In this document: positions 1-8,354 of the stretch, piece after piece | How the letters are laid out: each line of letters starts with the position of its first letter | Position numbering within the stretch: the stretch's first letter is position 1 | Source of the DNA: an uncultured Neomegalonema sp. | Lineage (GTDB): Bacteria > Pseudomonadota > Alphaproteobacteria > Rhodobacterales > Rhodobacteraceae | Assembly (NCBI GenBank): GCA_937911325.1 | Contig: CALDSD010000063.1 | Location: forward strand, 1-55,194 | Length of the DNA: 55,194 nt | Direction of reading: 5' to 3' | The notes under the pieces: generated by a model | Databases searched by the model: none | The model's input: the letters and a program-made list of their open reading frames with translations, nothing else | Told to the model about the DNA's origin: nothing | Position numbers and translations under genes: made by a program

Positions 1-2
1 GG

Positions 3-764
<762 letters not shown>

Positions 765-789
765 TCAGGCGCTCGAGACCTGAATTCCT

Positions 790-826
790 GAGAGGGCGGC
801 GCTGTCGCCCTCTCTCTTTTTGTTTT
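790..826 (+). terminator. Rho-independent terminator after katG
   Basis: A perfect 9-bp stem GAGAGGGCG (790-798) pairs with CGCCCTCTC (806-814) around a 7-base loop. A T-rich run (TCTTTTTGTTTT) follows directly. It lies 25 bases after the katG stop codon and before the next same-strand gene. Confidence 0.9.
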
Positions 827-884
827 GGTTCGAATCTCCGACACAAACACCTACCTAGTCGAATGTCCCGGCAAGAGGCGAAAC

Positions 885-1295
885 ATGGCGCTGCAAGATC
901 AATCCGCTGACGATCCTTCGGCGAACCGGCGCGGTCGTGTCTTCTGGCGCTGGATCGGCGCTGGGCTGTTCAGCCTTGGACTGATCGGAACAGTGGTGCC
1001 TGTATTGCCCACCGCGCTCTTCTGGATCCTCGCGTTGCTCGCGCTTCAAAAATCAGATCCGGTTCTGTCCAATCGCATCCGCGGGTGGCCGGCGATTGGG
1101 CAGGTGGTCGCAGACTTCGTCGATCACGGGATCATCGGTCCAAAAGCGAAATTCGCGGCATTCATGGGCATGTCGCTGTCGGCGATGCTCCTTGCGATCG
1201 TCGTCGGTCCCGGTTGGATCCTGTACGCCGCGCTTTTCGGAATCGGCCTCGGCGCCGTTTACGTTTTGACCCGCCCGTCACGCCCGCCGCATTGA
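885..1295 (+). CDS. DUF454/YbaN-family inner membrane protein
   Basis: A 136-residue membrane protein resembling the YbaN/DUF454 family. The family hallmark is visible: a first helix followed by LGLIGTVVPVLPTALFWILA, then a short polar loop containing NRI and W, and a second hydrophobic pair (AMLLAIVVGPGWILYAALFGIGLG). Two to four membrane segments are predicted. The biochemical function of the family is unknown. I start it at ATG 885 because AAGAGG lies 7 bases upstream; a longer in-frame start at 825 has no good ribosome binding site. It is separated from katG by a terminator, so it is probably transcribed on its own. Confidence 0.8.
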   Translation: MALQDQSADDPSANRRGRVFWRWIGAGLFSLGLIGTVVPVLPTALFWILALLALQKSDPVLSNRIRGWPAIGQVVADFVDHGIIGPKAKFAAFMGMSLSAMLLAIVVGPGWILYAALFGIGLGAVYVLTRPSRPPH

Positions 1296-1410
1296 CACGA
1301 GCCGCTCGCGAAAATGTGCGGATTCCCGCTCATTGTGGCCACCCTTCACCTTACCCACTTGCTAACGCATGGACGTGTCGCAGTCCCGCGACCGGTAAGG
1401 GAACAAGACA

Positions 1411-1578
1411 ATGCAACGGATGCCCAAGAATGTTTGGATGCCCGCAACTTTGCTCACTTGGATCGGCTCCCTTGGCCTGATTGTGTTCATGGCGGCGGCG
1501 GCGCGCGAGAAGGCGGCCGAGGCGGCGGACACCAGGGACAGCGCGCGGGAGCGCACCGTCATCGAAGCGCCTCTCTAA
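1411..1578 (+). CDS. Small single-pass membrane protein (55 aa), unknown function
   Basis: A 55-residue frame from ATG 1411 to TAA 1576-1578 with AAGGG about 10 bases upstream. The peptide begins with a short basic segment (MQRMPKN) and has one hydrophobic span of about 18 residues (ATLLTWIGSLGLIVFMAA). It ends in a charged, probably helical tail rich in Ala, Glu and Arg. I recognise no family. The charge pattern suggests a membrane-anchored micropeptide with a soluble helical tail. Evidence for a real gene is the ribosome binding site, the transmembrane pattern and the lack of a competing gene on either strand; conservation has not been checked. Confidence 0.5.
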   Translation: MQRMPKNVWMPATLLTWIGSLGLIVFMAAAAREKAAEAADTRDSARERTVIEAPL

Positions 1579-1693
1579 GGTCTTCCCACAACCTTTTCAG
1601 AGCTGCGCAGCGTTTCTTTTGACGCCTCCTTTAAAGCGACTGTAGGCTAGACCCCGCGACGCCTTAGAATGCGGCGCGGCGGGAGGAAAGCCG

Positions 1694-2242
1694 ATGCACC
1701 GCAGACCGATCTTGCGCCTGTGGCTCGAAACTCCAGCGATCCTCGCGCTGGCCTTGACCGCCATGTCGCTGGGATGGGCTTCGCCGTCCTTTCTGCAAGC
1801 GCAAACGCAGACAAGCGAAGAGACGAATACCGCAAACGAACGCCACGTGTCGTTTCTCGAAGACTGTTTGGCGGCGGCGACGAGCACAGGCGACACGCCC
1901 AACCGTTGCCTTGGGACGCTTGCAGAGCCCTGCATGAAACGCCCCGAGAACCAGTCCAACGCCGGCGTTGTGGGATGCTACAGAAATGAGAACGCCGCCT
2001 GGAGCGCGTTGCGGGCCAGGTTCAGCGCCCGTCTGCAGGATGGGTTGTCGACTGACGAAGCCTTAGCGGCGTTGGAGGCTGCTGAAGACGCTTGGCGACA
2101 CTATCGAGATGAAAGCTGTGCGCTGCCATTCTCGGTTATTGACGGCGACGCTGCGTCCGTTTGGTCGGCGACCTGCGCCAACAACAAGACTGCAGAACGC
2201 GCCATCGACCTTTATCGCATGTTGCCGATGGTCGGTTTTTGA
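1694..2242 (+). CDS. Exported LprI/DUF1311-like protein
   Basis: A 182-residue protein with an N-terminal hydrophobic segment (about residues 10-35) that looks like a signal peptide. The mature part resembles the lysozyme-inhibitor LprI N-terminal/DUF1311 fold: a Cys in EDCLAAATS, further Cys residues in NRCLGTL, EPCMK and VGCYRNEN, an AWSALRARF helix, the AEDAWRHYRDESC motif and a final Cys in WSATCANNKTAERAIDL. The AW..YRD.SC core is the family signature. It probably acts in the periplasm. LprI in mycobacteria inhibits lysozyme, but most DUF1311 proteins have no assigned activity, so the role here is open. AGGAAAGCCG lies directly upstream of the ATG. Confidence 0.75.
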   Translation: MHRRPILRLWLETPAILALALTAMSLGWASPSFLQAQTQTSEETNTANERHVSFLEDCLAAATSTGDTPNRCLGTLAEPCMKRPENQSNAGVVGCYRNENAAWSALRARFSARLQDGLSTDEALAALEAAEDAWRHYRDESCALPFSVIDGDAASVWSATCANNKTAERAIDLYRMLPMVGF

Positions 2243-2298
2243 GCTGCGCAAGACAGACACCTTCGCCAGACGCCTTCGCCGAGATACAGCTTGTCCAG

Positions 2299-2697
2299 CT
2301 ACTGCTGATCGCCTTGGCGCCCGACAGCTTTTCCGTCCGCGGTTACGCTCGCGGCGCCGCCGCCGCCGGTCCCGTCTTCGTTCGGCAGCAGGCGCACCGC
2401 CGGCTGGCCATTGATCCGGACGCCGGGAATGATCTCATACCGCAGCCCCGGGCATCCCGCGACATCGCCTAGCCGCAACATGCCCATCCCTTCGACGCGA
2501 ACATTCGAACTGCTTTTGACGGCGCAGTTCTCCGGCGCCGCCGCCTGAGACTGCGCATGCGCCGCATCCGTCAGAGCGCCGTTGAAGACCATCCCGCCGA
2601 GCAGAACGACGCCAAGCCGTCGCGCCAGTGATCGTCGTTGCGACTTCCTCTCGACTGCTGTGCAGATCTGCAATGTCCCCTCCTGCGACCGCGTCAT
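2299..2697 (-). CDS. Exported PAAR-like protein
   Basis: A 132-residue protein with a basic N-terminus and a hydrophobic segment ending in an AHA-Q signal-peptidase-like site (around residue 49). The mature part shows a PAAR-like pattern: SSNVRV, then LRLGDVAGCPG, then the INGQPAVRL strand, a glycine-rich turn, and AASVTADGKAVGRQGD. In PAAR proteins such R.GD and G.PA.R turns build the conical tip that sharpens type VI spikes. Those tips are normally cytoplasmic and carry no signal peptide, and no type VI gene is nearby. The likely reading is a PAAR-like bead exported to the periplasm, with unknown role. It is divergent from the sulfur operon. The ribosome binding site is weak. Confidence 0.6.
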   Translation of the reverse strand: MTRSQEGTLQICTAVERKSQRRSLARRLGVVLLGGMVFNGALTDAAHAQSQAAAPENCAVKSSSNVRVEGMGMLRLGDVAGCPGLRYEIIPGVRINGQPAVRLLPNEDGTGGGGAASVTADGKAVGRQGDQQ

Positions 2698-2755
2698 CGT
2701 TGATCGTTACCTTCAAGATGTGGCCGCGCTTTGGCGACGGGGGCGCTGACGCAGC

Positions 2756-2796
2756 TTGACGCTTCTCCCCAAAACAATACATTCATGAAAACGAAT
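2756..2796 (+). promoter_or_regulatory. Promoter of the sulfur operon with SqrR/BigR-type operator
   Basis: TTGACG (2756-2761), a 16-base spacer and TACATT (2778-2783) form a good sigma70-type promoter. An inverted repeat ATTC (2781-2784) - 8 bases - GAAT (2793-2796) overlaps the -10. It extends outward as ATAC/ATAT with one mismatch per arm. As I remember it, ATTC-N8-GAAT is the operator consensus of the sulfide/persulfide-sensing ArsR-family repressor SqrR (BigR/YgaV relatives). The position over the -10 fits repression. No ArsR-family gene is in the window. Confidence 0.75.
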
Positions 2797-2814
2797 ATAT
2801 CAAAGGATAGCCTC

Positions 2815-3255
2815 ATGAACGCCTTGGCGACCGAGTTCACACCTGCCGCCTCGCTTGCCGGAGGCGTTCTGATCGGCGCCGCCGCGGTGTTCCTGATGTG
2901 GACGCATGGCAGGATCGCCGGGGCGACCGGGATCCTGACCAGGTTCTTCGCGCCTAAGGACCGCGAAGACTGGCTATGGCGGGCCGCTGTATTGGCGGGG
3001 ATGGCGACGGCGCCGGCGATGTACTTGACCGCAACCGGGGCCTGGCCGGAGATCCACGTTCCCGCGCAGCCCGCCATGCTGATCGTCGGCGGGTTACTGG
3101 TCGGAGCGGGCGTTTCTTTGGCCGGAGGCTGCACCTCGGGTCACGGAGTATGCGGGATCGCGCGACTCTCGGTCCGTTCAATCGCCGCGACGCTCGCGTT
3201 CATGGCGGCGACCTTTGCGACGGTGTTCGTCATTCGCCATCTGATCGGAGCGTAG
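2815..3255 (+). CDS. YeeE/YedE-family transporter, first half
   Basis: A 146-residue membrane protein of the YeeE/YedE (DUF395) family, thought to move thiosulfate or other small sulfur species across the inner membrane. Four hydrophobic segments are visible. The conserved GGLLVGAGVSLAGGCTSGHGVCG motif (around residues 95-118) contains the family cysteines. In single-chain YeeE proteins two such halves are fused; here the next gene supplies the second half. I chose ATG 2815 because AAAGGA ends 7 bases upstream. The alternative ATG 2785 lies inside the operator and has no ribosome binding site. It is the first gene of the persulfide operon, and the second half-transporter starts 4 bases after its stop. 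Confidence 0.85.
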   Translation: MNALATEFTPAASLAGGVLIGAAAVFLMWTHGRIAGATGILTRFFAPKDREDWLWRAAVLAGMATAPAMYLTATGAWPEIHVPAQPAMLIVGGLLVGAGVSLAGGCTSGHGVCGIARLSVRSIAATLAFMAATFATVFVIRHLIGA

Positions 3256-3259
3256 TCTG

Positions 3260-3703
3260 ATGCGTGCTCTCTCTGCTTATCTGATCGGCCTGCTCTTCGG
3301 CGCAGGGAGCTTGATCTCCGGCATGGGCAACCCGGCCAAGGTCATCAATTTCTTCGACATCGCCGGCGCCTGGGATCCAAGCCTCGTCTTTGTGATGGGC
3401 GGCGCGCTGGTCACGACGCTCCTGGGATACAGGTTCGTACTGGCGCAACCGGCGCCGCTGTTCGACGGAGGCTTCAACCTGCCGACAAAAGATAACATCG
3501 ATGAAAGGCTGCTCGGCGGGGCCGCCGTCTTTGGCGTTGGGTGGGGCATCGCCGGATTTTGCCCCGGAGGCGCGCTGCCGATGCTCGGCGCAGGCGACCT
3601 TCGCGTCCTTCTCTTCGTTTCCGCCTGTGTGAGCGGTATATTCCTGTCACGTGCTCTGACAGCTGCGCTGAAACCCACTGCGACGAAGGAAACCCGCGCA
3701 TGA
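3260..3703 (+). CDS. YeeE/YedE-family transporter, second half (DUF6691-like)
   Basis: A 147-residue membrane protein and partner of the preceding gene. It carries the paired YeeE signature: LFGAGSLISGMGNPAKVINFFD near the N-terminus and GWGIAGFCPGGAL with the conserved Cys near residue 100. The two half-sized proteins are expected to assemble into one sulfur-compound channel in the inner membrane. Its stop overlaps the start of the next gene (ATGA at 3700-3703), which implies translational coupling to the dioxygenase. The layout of two half-transporters followed by a metallo-beta-lactamase-fold persulfide dioxygenase is typical of sulfide-responsive operons. Confidence 0.85.
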   Translation: MRALSAYLIGLLFGAGSLISGMGNPAKVINFFDIAGAWDPSLVFVMGGALVTTLLGYRFVLAQPAPLFDGGFNLPTKDNIDERLLGGAAVFGVGWGIAGFCPGGALPMLGAGDLRVLLFVSACVSGIFLSRALTAALKPTATKETRA

Positions 3704-4587
3704 CACCCGATCTGATCGACATGGCGGTAAAGCCAGACGTTACGGGTTTTTTCGATCCCGCCACCAATACGATCAGCTACCTCGTGAAGGACCCAGGTTC
3801 CCACGCATGCGCTGTCATCGATACGGTGATGGACATTGATTACGCCGCGGGTCGGATCACGCATCAGAGCGCAGATGAGATCATCGCCGAAATCGACCGC
3901 CGCGGATTGTCGCTCGAATGGGTGATCGAAACCCATGTGCATGCGGACCACCTCTCGGCGGCGCCCTACATCCAGGAGAAACTCGGCGGAAAGATCGGCG
4001 TCGGCAGCCAGATCACCGTGATTCAAGAAACCTTCGGCAAGATCTTCAACGAAGGGACCGAGTTCGAACGTGACGGAAGTCAGTTTGATAAGCTCTTCGA
4101 GGATGGCGACATCTACCAGATCGGCGGGATGAGGGCGTCCGTCATCCACACGCCCGGCCATACCCCCGCCTGCATGACCCATGTGATCGGGAACGCCGCC
4201 TTTGTCGGCGACACGCTGTTCATGCCGGACGGCGGCAGCGCGCGCGCCGACTTCCCTGGCGGCGATGCCGGCGAGCTCTACGACTCGATCCAGAAGGTCC
4301 TCGCCCTGCCGGATGAGATGCGCCTTTTCATGTGTCACGACTACGGTCCCGGCGGTCGAGAGATTCAATGGGAGACCACCGTCGCCGAGGAAAAAGCCAA
4401 CAACATTCATGTCGGAGGCGGCAAGACGCGCGAAGAGTTCATCGAATTCCGCACGAAACGCGACGCTCAACTGGCGATGCCGAAACTGATCATTCCGTCG
4501 TTGCAAGTGAACATGCGCGCTGGACGGTTGCCCGAGGCGGACGAGGAAGGCAAAACGTTCCTGAAAGTGCCGGTCAACGGCCTTTGA
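3700..4587 (+). CDS. Metallo-beta-lactamase-fold persulfide dioxygenase-like protein (Blh/ETHE1 type)
   Basis: A 295-residue member of the ETHE1/Blh branch of the metallo-beta-lactamase fold. These non-haem iron enzymes oxidise glutathione persulfide (or a related persulfide) to sulfite and thiol. Visible ligands are H79-x-H81-x-D83-H84 in the THVHADHL motif, H154 in HTPGHTPA, D171 in VGDTLF and H213 in MCHDY. The GSARADFPGGD loop (179-189) is like the GRTDF loop of ETHE1. The length fits Blh catalytic domains. ATG 3700 is chosen over longer in-frame extensions because it overlaps the upstream stop and has AAGGA 9 bases before it. Context argues for sulfide detoxification rather than lactamase or glyoxalase activity. 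Confidence 0.88.
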   Translation: MTPDLIDMAVKPDVTGFFDPATNTISYLVKDPGSHACAVIDTVMDIDYAAGRITHQSADEIIAEIDRRGLSLEWVIETHVHADHLSAAPYIQEKLGGKIGVGSQITVIQETFGKIFNEGTEFERDGSQFDKLFEDGDIYQIGGMRASVIHTPGHTPACMTHVIGNAAFVGDTLFMPDGGSARADFPGGDAGELYDSIQKVLALPDEMRLFMCHDYGPGGREIQWETTVAEEKANNIHVGGGKTREEFIEFRTKRDAQLAMPKLIIPSLQVNMRAGRLPEADEEGKTFLKVPVNGL

Positions 4588-4611
4588 ACTTCACGCAAGG
4601 GGCCACGCGAC

Positions 4612-5019
4612 ATGGATATTCGACGCATCACCGAAGACGTTTCGGTCAGCCCGCAGATCTTGCCAGAGCACTTGCCGGATATTGCGACGAGCGGGTTTAA
4701 ATCCGTGATCTGCAATCGACCGGATGAGGAAGACCCGGGTCAACCTCGTTTCGCTGATGTGGCGGAAGCGGCGAAAGCCGTCGGGGTAGAGGCCCGCCTT
4801 ATGCCCGTTGTTTCGCGCGATGATTGCGCCGAAGGCGCAGCCGGCTTCGCCAGATTGCTGGACGAACTGCCCAAACCTGTCTTGGCTTATTGCCGGAGCG
4901 GCACCCGCTGCGCCGTTCTGTGGGCGCTGTCGCAGCAGGGATCGAAACCCGTTCCAGAGATCGTCGAGGCTGCTGGCGCAGCCGGTTATGACCTCCGCGG
5001 CATGTTTGCCGCCGGCTAG
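4612..5019 (+). CDS. DUF442/TIGR01244 sulfurtransferase-phosphatase-like protein
   Basis: A 135-residue protein of the TIGR01244 (DUF442) family, a small cysteine-phosphatase-like fold that in Blh proteins is fused to the metallo-beta-lactamase domain. The active-site loop is A-Y-C94-R-S-G-T-R99, the CxxxxxR signature shared by dual-specificity phosphatases and rhodanese-like enzymes. Also visible are the NRPDEED motif (residues 35-41) and the N-terminal VSVSPQILPEHL motif. The likely role is transfer of sulfane sulfur to or from the dioxygenase. It lies 24 bases after the dioxygenase gene and closes the operon. I see no clear terminator behind it. Confidence 0.85.
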   Translation: MDIRRITEDVSVSPQILPEHLPDIATSGFKSVICNRPDEEDPGQPRFADVAEAAKAVGVEARLMPVVSRDDCAEGAAGFARLLDELPKPVLAYCRSGTRCAVLWALSQQGSKPVPEIVEAAGAAGYDLRGMFAAG

Positions 5020-5218
5020 AACCTCCCCTACCCACGACAACGAGCGTGCTTTGCGCATCGGGTCGGCGGCGGCGCAGAAGTCGACGCAGCTCAAAGGGCT
5101 CACTTTTCGCCGCACGGCGCGCTGACTAAAGTGCGGCGACCGAAATGGGATTCGCTGAATCGCGGACGACGGCGCAGGCCGGCGGCGGTTCAGCGAAGGG
5201 GATACGAGGGGAACGCAC

Positions 5219-6322
5219 ATGATCACCCGTTTGTCGGAGTGGTGGACACGCAGCTGTTGGGGCTGGCTCGTCGTCCTTGGCCCGGTCTCTTGCTACTTCT
5301 TTCTCTGGATCGCTCTCGACGTGCTGGGCTTGGGAGGGGGAAACCCGATCACCCTCGAGATGGCCGATCCGCAAACGGCCTTCCGCGAAGGGGACGAGTT
5401 GATCTTGTTCGACGTCGCCGGCAAGCTCGAATACGCGATCTCCGGCGCCATGCTGCTTCTGGTCGCGCTTTTCTCGCTCCTTTGGTCGCTGCCTCGGTAC
5501 GCGTTCGCATTCCGAAACCCGTTCGGCGGGGCGACGGGGCTGTTCTTCGCTGTCGGCTTGAGCGGCGGGCTCTATTGGCTTTACATCGTCTCGCCTTACG
5601 AGCTGCGACAGATCTTCGCCGACGATGTGCTGGTGCGCGGCGAAGAGGCCGGCCTGCTGGAGCCCTGGCGGCTCTCGGCGTTCGGTTTCACGATGATGGA
5701 GGCCGGGTTGTTGCCGAGCGAGGCGATGGCGCGCACACGCGACGTCATCTATCTGGTCGGAAACGCCGCGACCTGGAGCCTGATCATTCTCGCGGCGCGA
5801 ATGACCTCTTACGAACCGAAACGGTACAAGGAAGAGCCGCCGGAAGATCTGCGCAAACGGCTGATCATCATGCAGATCGCGGTGCTGCTTGCCGCCGGGG
5901 TCATCGTTCTAACCGTCGCCTACACCCGATCGATGACGCACTGGCCGCCAAAGCTGCTCGTCGATGAAGCGGCGGAACCTTACGTCCTCGCCGCGACGCG
6001 TTACACCGCGCTGTGGGGCGTCCTTGGCACCGTCTTGCTGCTGACCGCGGTGGCTCCGGCCTACATGGGCCTCATCCGCCAGTTTGATCGGATCGCAAAC
6101 CGCGAGTTGTCAGAGCAGCTCGGGCGTGTGCCCTCCTTCGCCGAACGCATGGCCTGGCGCACCAAACACGGACTGCTGATCTCGGCTCAGCAGGCGATGA
6201 CGACAGGGGCCGCCGTAATCGCGCCGGTGATGACGTCGCCAACCCTTGACGCGACGCAGAGCAACCAGCCAGGACTGCAGCCGAACCCGCCGGGCCAAAG
6301 CCAGTCCATAGACCAACGGTGA
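5219..6322 (+). CDS. Multi-pass membrane protein, unknown function
   Basis: A 367-residue protein with about six hydrophobic segments: residues 13-37, 76-92, 108-125, 178-193, 219-239 and 267-288. A long extracytoplasmic or cytoplasmic loop lies between the first two. The C-terminus (about 335-367) is polar and rich in Gln, Pro and Ser (PNPPGQSQS), so it is probably disordered. I recognise no family and no catalytic motif. GAGGGG 8 bases upstream supports the ATG. The 199-base gap before it holds no gene that I can support. liuC starts 59 bases downstream on the same strand and may be co-transcribed, but I see no functional link. Confidence 0.7.
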   Translation: MITRLSEWWTRSCWGWLVVLGPVSCYFFLWIALDVLGLGGGNPITLEMADPQTAFREGDELILFDVAGKLEYAISGAMLLLVALFSLLWSLPRYAFAFRNPFGGATGLFFAVGLSGGLYWLYIVSPYELRQIFADDVLVRGEEAGLLEPWRLSAFGFTMMEAGLLPSEAMARTRDVIYLVGNAATWSLIILAARMTSYEPKRYKEEPPEDLRKRLIIMQIAVLLAAGVIVLTVAYTRSMTHWPPKLLVDEAAEPYVLAATRYTALWGVLGTVLLLTAVAPAYMGLIRQFDRIANRELSEQLGRVPSFAERMAWRTKHGLLISAQQAMTTGAAVIAPVMTSPTLDATQSNQPGLQPNPPGQSQSIDQR

Positions 6323-6381
6323 TCTGACGACAGACGCGACGTGCTCGCGCTGGCGCGTTCGGCGCGCAACTGGGAGAGAGT

Positions 6382-7197
6382 ATGAGCGACACGATCAAGT
6401 TTGAGACGCTTCAAGTCTCGCGCGACGGCGTGGCTGCGCTTGTCCAACTGGAGCGGCCAGACGTCCACAACGCCTTCAATCAGGTGCTCATCGCCGAGCT
6501 GATCGACGTGTTCAACAGTCTGGGCGCGGACCCCACGGTCAGAGTGGTCATCCTCAGCGGCGCCGGAAAGAACTTCTGCGCCGGCGCGGACCTCGATTGG
6601 ATGCGCGCAGCGCGTGACTGGACCGAGGAGCAGAACCGAGCCGACGCCGCCAATCTCGCGCAGATGCTGCGAACCATCGCGGAATGCCCCAAACCCGTCG
6701 TCGCGCGGGTCCAGGGCGCAGCCTTCGGCGGCGGGGTGGGACTGGCGGCCGCCGCAGACATCTGCCTGGCCAGCCCAAACGCGAAGTTCTGTTTGTCCGA
6801 GGTGAAACTGGGCCTGACGCCGTCGACGATCTCCCCGCATGTCATGCAGGCGATGGGGGCCCGTGAGGCGCGCCGCTACTGGTTGACCGCCGAGGTGATG
6901 GACGCGAATACCGCGCGCGAGGTCGGCCTTGTCCACGAGACCCTCGCCAGCGAAGAGGCGATGGACATCCGCATCCAAGAGCTTGTCAGTCTTTTCGCGG
7001 GCAATGCGCCCGGCGCCGTGAGCGAGACCAAAGAGCTGATCCGCATGGTCGCCGCCAGCGAGAACGACCAGGACCTCGATCAGGAGACAGCTGCGCGGAT
7101 CGCGCGGCGCAGGGTCGGCGCGGAAGCGCAAGAAGGTCTTGCCGCATTCTTTGACAAGCGCCGCCCGAATTGGGCGGCCGAGGCCAACGAAGATTGA
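6382..7197 (+). CDS. liuC: Methylglutaconyl-CoA hydratase (crotonase family)
   Basis: A 271-residue crotonase-superfamily protein matching the LiuC subgroup, which hydrates 3-methylglutaconyl-CoA to HMG-CoA in leucine degradation. Oxyanion-hole segments are FCAGADLDW (65-73) and GAAFGGGVG (112-120). The acid in FCLSEVKLG (E140) corresponds to a catalytic glutamate of crotonases. The other classical glutamate position, after GGG, is Gly here, which I believe is normal for this subgroup. The DLDWM and TPSTISPHV motifs favour LiuC over general enoyl-CoA hydratases. A good ribosome binding site (GGGAGAG) precedes the ATG. The next gene encodes the following enzyme of the pathway; acyl-CoA dehydrogenase and methylcrotonyl-CoA carboxylase are not in the window. 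Confidence 0.87.
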   Translation: MSDTIKFETLQVSRDGVAALVQLERPDVHNAFNQVLIAELIDVFNSLGADPTVRVVILSGAGKNFCAGADLDWMRAARDWTEEQNRADAANLAQMLRTIAECPKPVVARVQGAAFGGGVGLAAAADICLASPNAKFCLSEVKLGLTPSTISPHVMQAMGAREARRYWLTAEVMDANTAREVGLVHETLASEEAMDIRIQELVSLFAGNAPGAVSETKELIRMVAASENDQDLDQETAARIARRRVGAEAQEGLAAFFDKRRPNWAAEANED

Positions 7198-7320
7198 CTT
7201 GGCGTTTTGCCGAGATCTTGGCTCGCGACAGTTCCACCGAAGGCGACGGCTGACAGGCTTGCGCTTGACGCGAGACGGAACGGACCGACACTTGCTGCCT
7301 GCCTGCCGCACTGGCGACGC

Positions 7321-7358
7321 TGGTCCTGAGGACCACCCTTTCCGGGGCCGGTCCCCGG
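7321..7358 (+). other. Two adjacent hairpins between liuC and liuE
   Basis: TGGTCC-TGA-GGACCA (7321-7335) and CCGGGG-CCGGT-CCCCGG (7342-7358) are two perfect 6-bp stems 6 bases apart in the 224-base gap between two genes of the same pathway. No T-run follows. They could act as a transcription attenuator, an mRNA-stability element or a weak terminator. Confidence 0.45.
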
Positions 7359-7421
7359 ACAGGGAAAGAGGCGACGCGGCAGCGGCCGTTCGATCAAGAG
7401 TTCACCGAGAGGGCTGTGAAG

Positions 7422-8345
7422 ATGTCTCAACCCGCCGCTGTCACGCTGGTCGAAGTCGGACCTCGCGATGGTCTGCAAAACGAGCCGAGCGCGGTTTCGA
7501 CCGATGTGAAGCTCACCTTGATCGACAGTCTCGCCGACGCGGGGCTTAAAGTCATCGAGGCGGGCGCGTTCGTGTCGCCGAAATGGGTGCCGCAAATGGC
7601 GGACACGCCGGAGATCTATCGCCGCCTCGAAGAAGAAGGGCGCAAACGCGAAGGCGTGTCCTATCCGGCTCTTACACCGAACATGAAAGGGTTTGAGGCG
7701 GCGGTGGCCGCAGGGGTCGAGGAGATCGCGGTGTTCGGCGCGGCGTCCGAGACGTTCTCGCAGAAGAACATCAACTGCTCGATCTCCGAAAGCCTGGCCC
7801 GCTTCGAACCTGTCATCGAAGCCGCACGCGGCCGGTTTATCCAGGTGCGCGGGTACGTCTCCTGCGCTCTGGGGTGCCCGTATGAGGGGGACATCGATCC
7901 CAACGCCGTCGCCGCCGTCTCAGAAGGTCTCGCGCGTATGGGATGCTACGAGATCTCGCTTGGCGACACGATCGGCGTCGGCACGCCCGCCAGCACCCGT
8001 CGCCTCCTCGACGCGGTCAAACAGCGCGTGCCCGTCGACATGCTCGCCGGGCATTTCCACGACACTTACGGTATGGCGATCAGCAACATCGCCACGGCGC
8101 TGGACTTTGGGATCACCACCTTCGACAGCTCCGTCGGCGGGTTGGGCGGCTGTCCCTACGCCAAGGGCGCGTCCGGAAACGTCGCGACAGAAGACGTCGT
8201 CTATCTGCTTCGGGGGATGGGCGTTGAAACCGGCGTGGACCTCGACAAGCTGGTCGACGTCTCCGCGTTCATTTCCAGCGCGCTCAACAGGCCGCCCGCT
8301 TCGAAAGTGGCGCAGGCCGTCTTAGCCCAGAGACCGAAGCACTGA
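7422..8345 (+). CDS. liuE: Hydroxymethylglutaryl-CoA lyase
   Basis: A 307-residue TIM-barrel lyase that splits HMG-CoA into acetyl-CoA and acetoacetate, the last step of leucine degradation. Signatures are [10 protein letters not shown] near the N-terminus (the catalytic Arg and Asp with the metal site), HFHDTYGM with metal-binding histidines, and [15 protein letters not shown] with the catalytic cysteine loop. The length matches bacterial enzymes of about 300 residues. ATG 7422 is preferred over GTG 7416 because GAGAGGG is well spaced for the ATG and too close to the GTG. It is also named mvaB in some genomes. It ends 9 bases before a convergent small gene. Confidence 0.93.
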   Translation: MSQPAAVTLVEVGPRDGLQNEPSAVSTDVKLTLIDSLADAGLKVIEAGAFVSPKWVPQMADTPEIYRRLEEEGRKREGVSYPALTPNMKGFEAAVAAGVEEIAVFGAASETFSQKNINCSISESLARFEPVIEAARGRFIQVRGYVSCALGCPYEGDIDPNAVAAVSEGLARMGCYEISLGDTIGVGTPASTRRLLDAVKQRVPVDMLAGHFHDTYGMAISNIATALDFGITTFDSSVGGLGGCPYAKGASGNVATEDVVYLLRGMGVETGVDLDKLVDVSAFISSALNRPPASKVAQAVLAQRPKH

Positions 8346-8354
8346 TTGCGCAGA

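Noticed and set aside
3277-4506. 409-codon minus-strand frame opposite the persulfide dioxygenase
   Set aside because: Antisense shadow; the plus-strand genes carry complete conserved motifs and coupled starts.
5020-5218. Possible short gene between the sulfur operon and the membrane protein gene
   Set aside because: No frame with a ribosome binding site and plausible composition on either strand.
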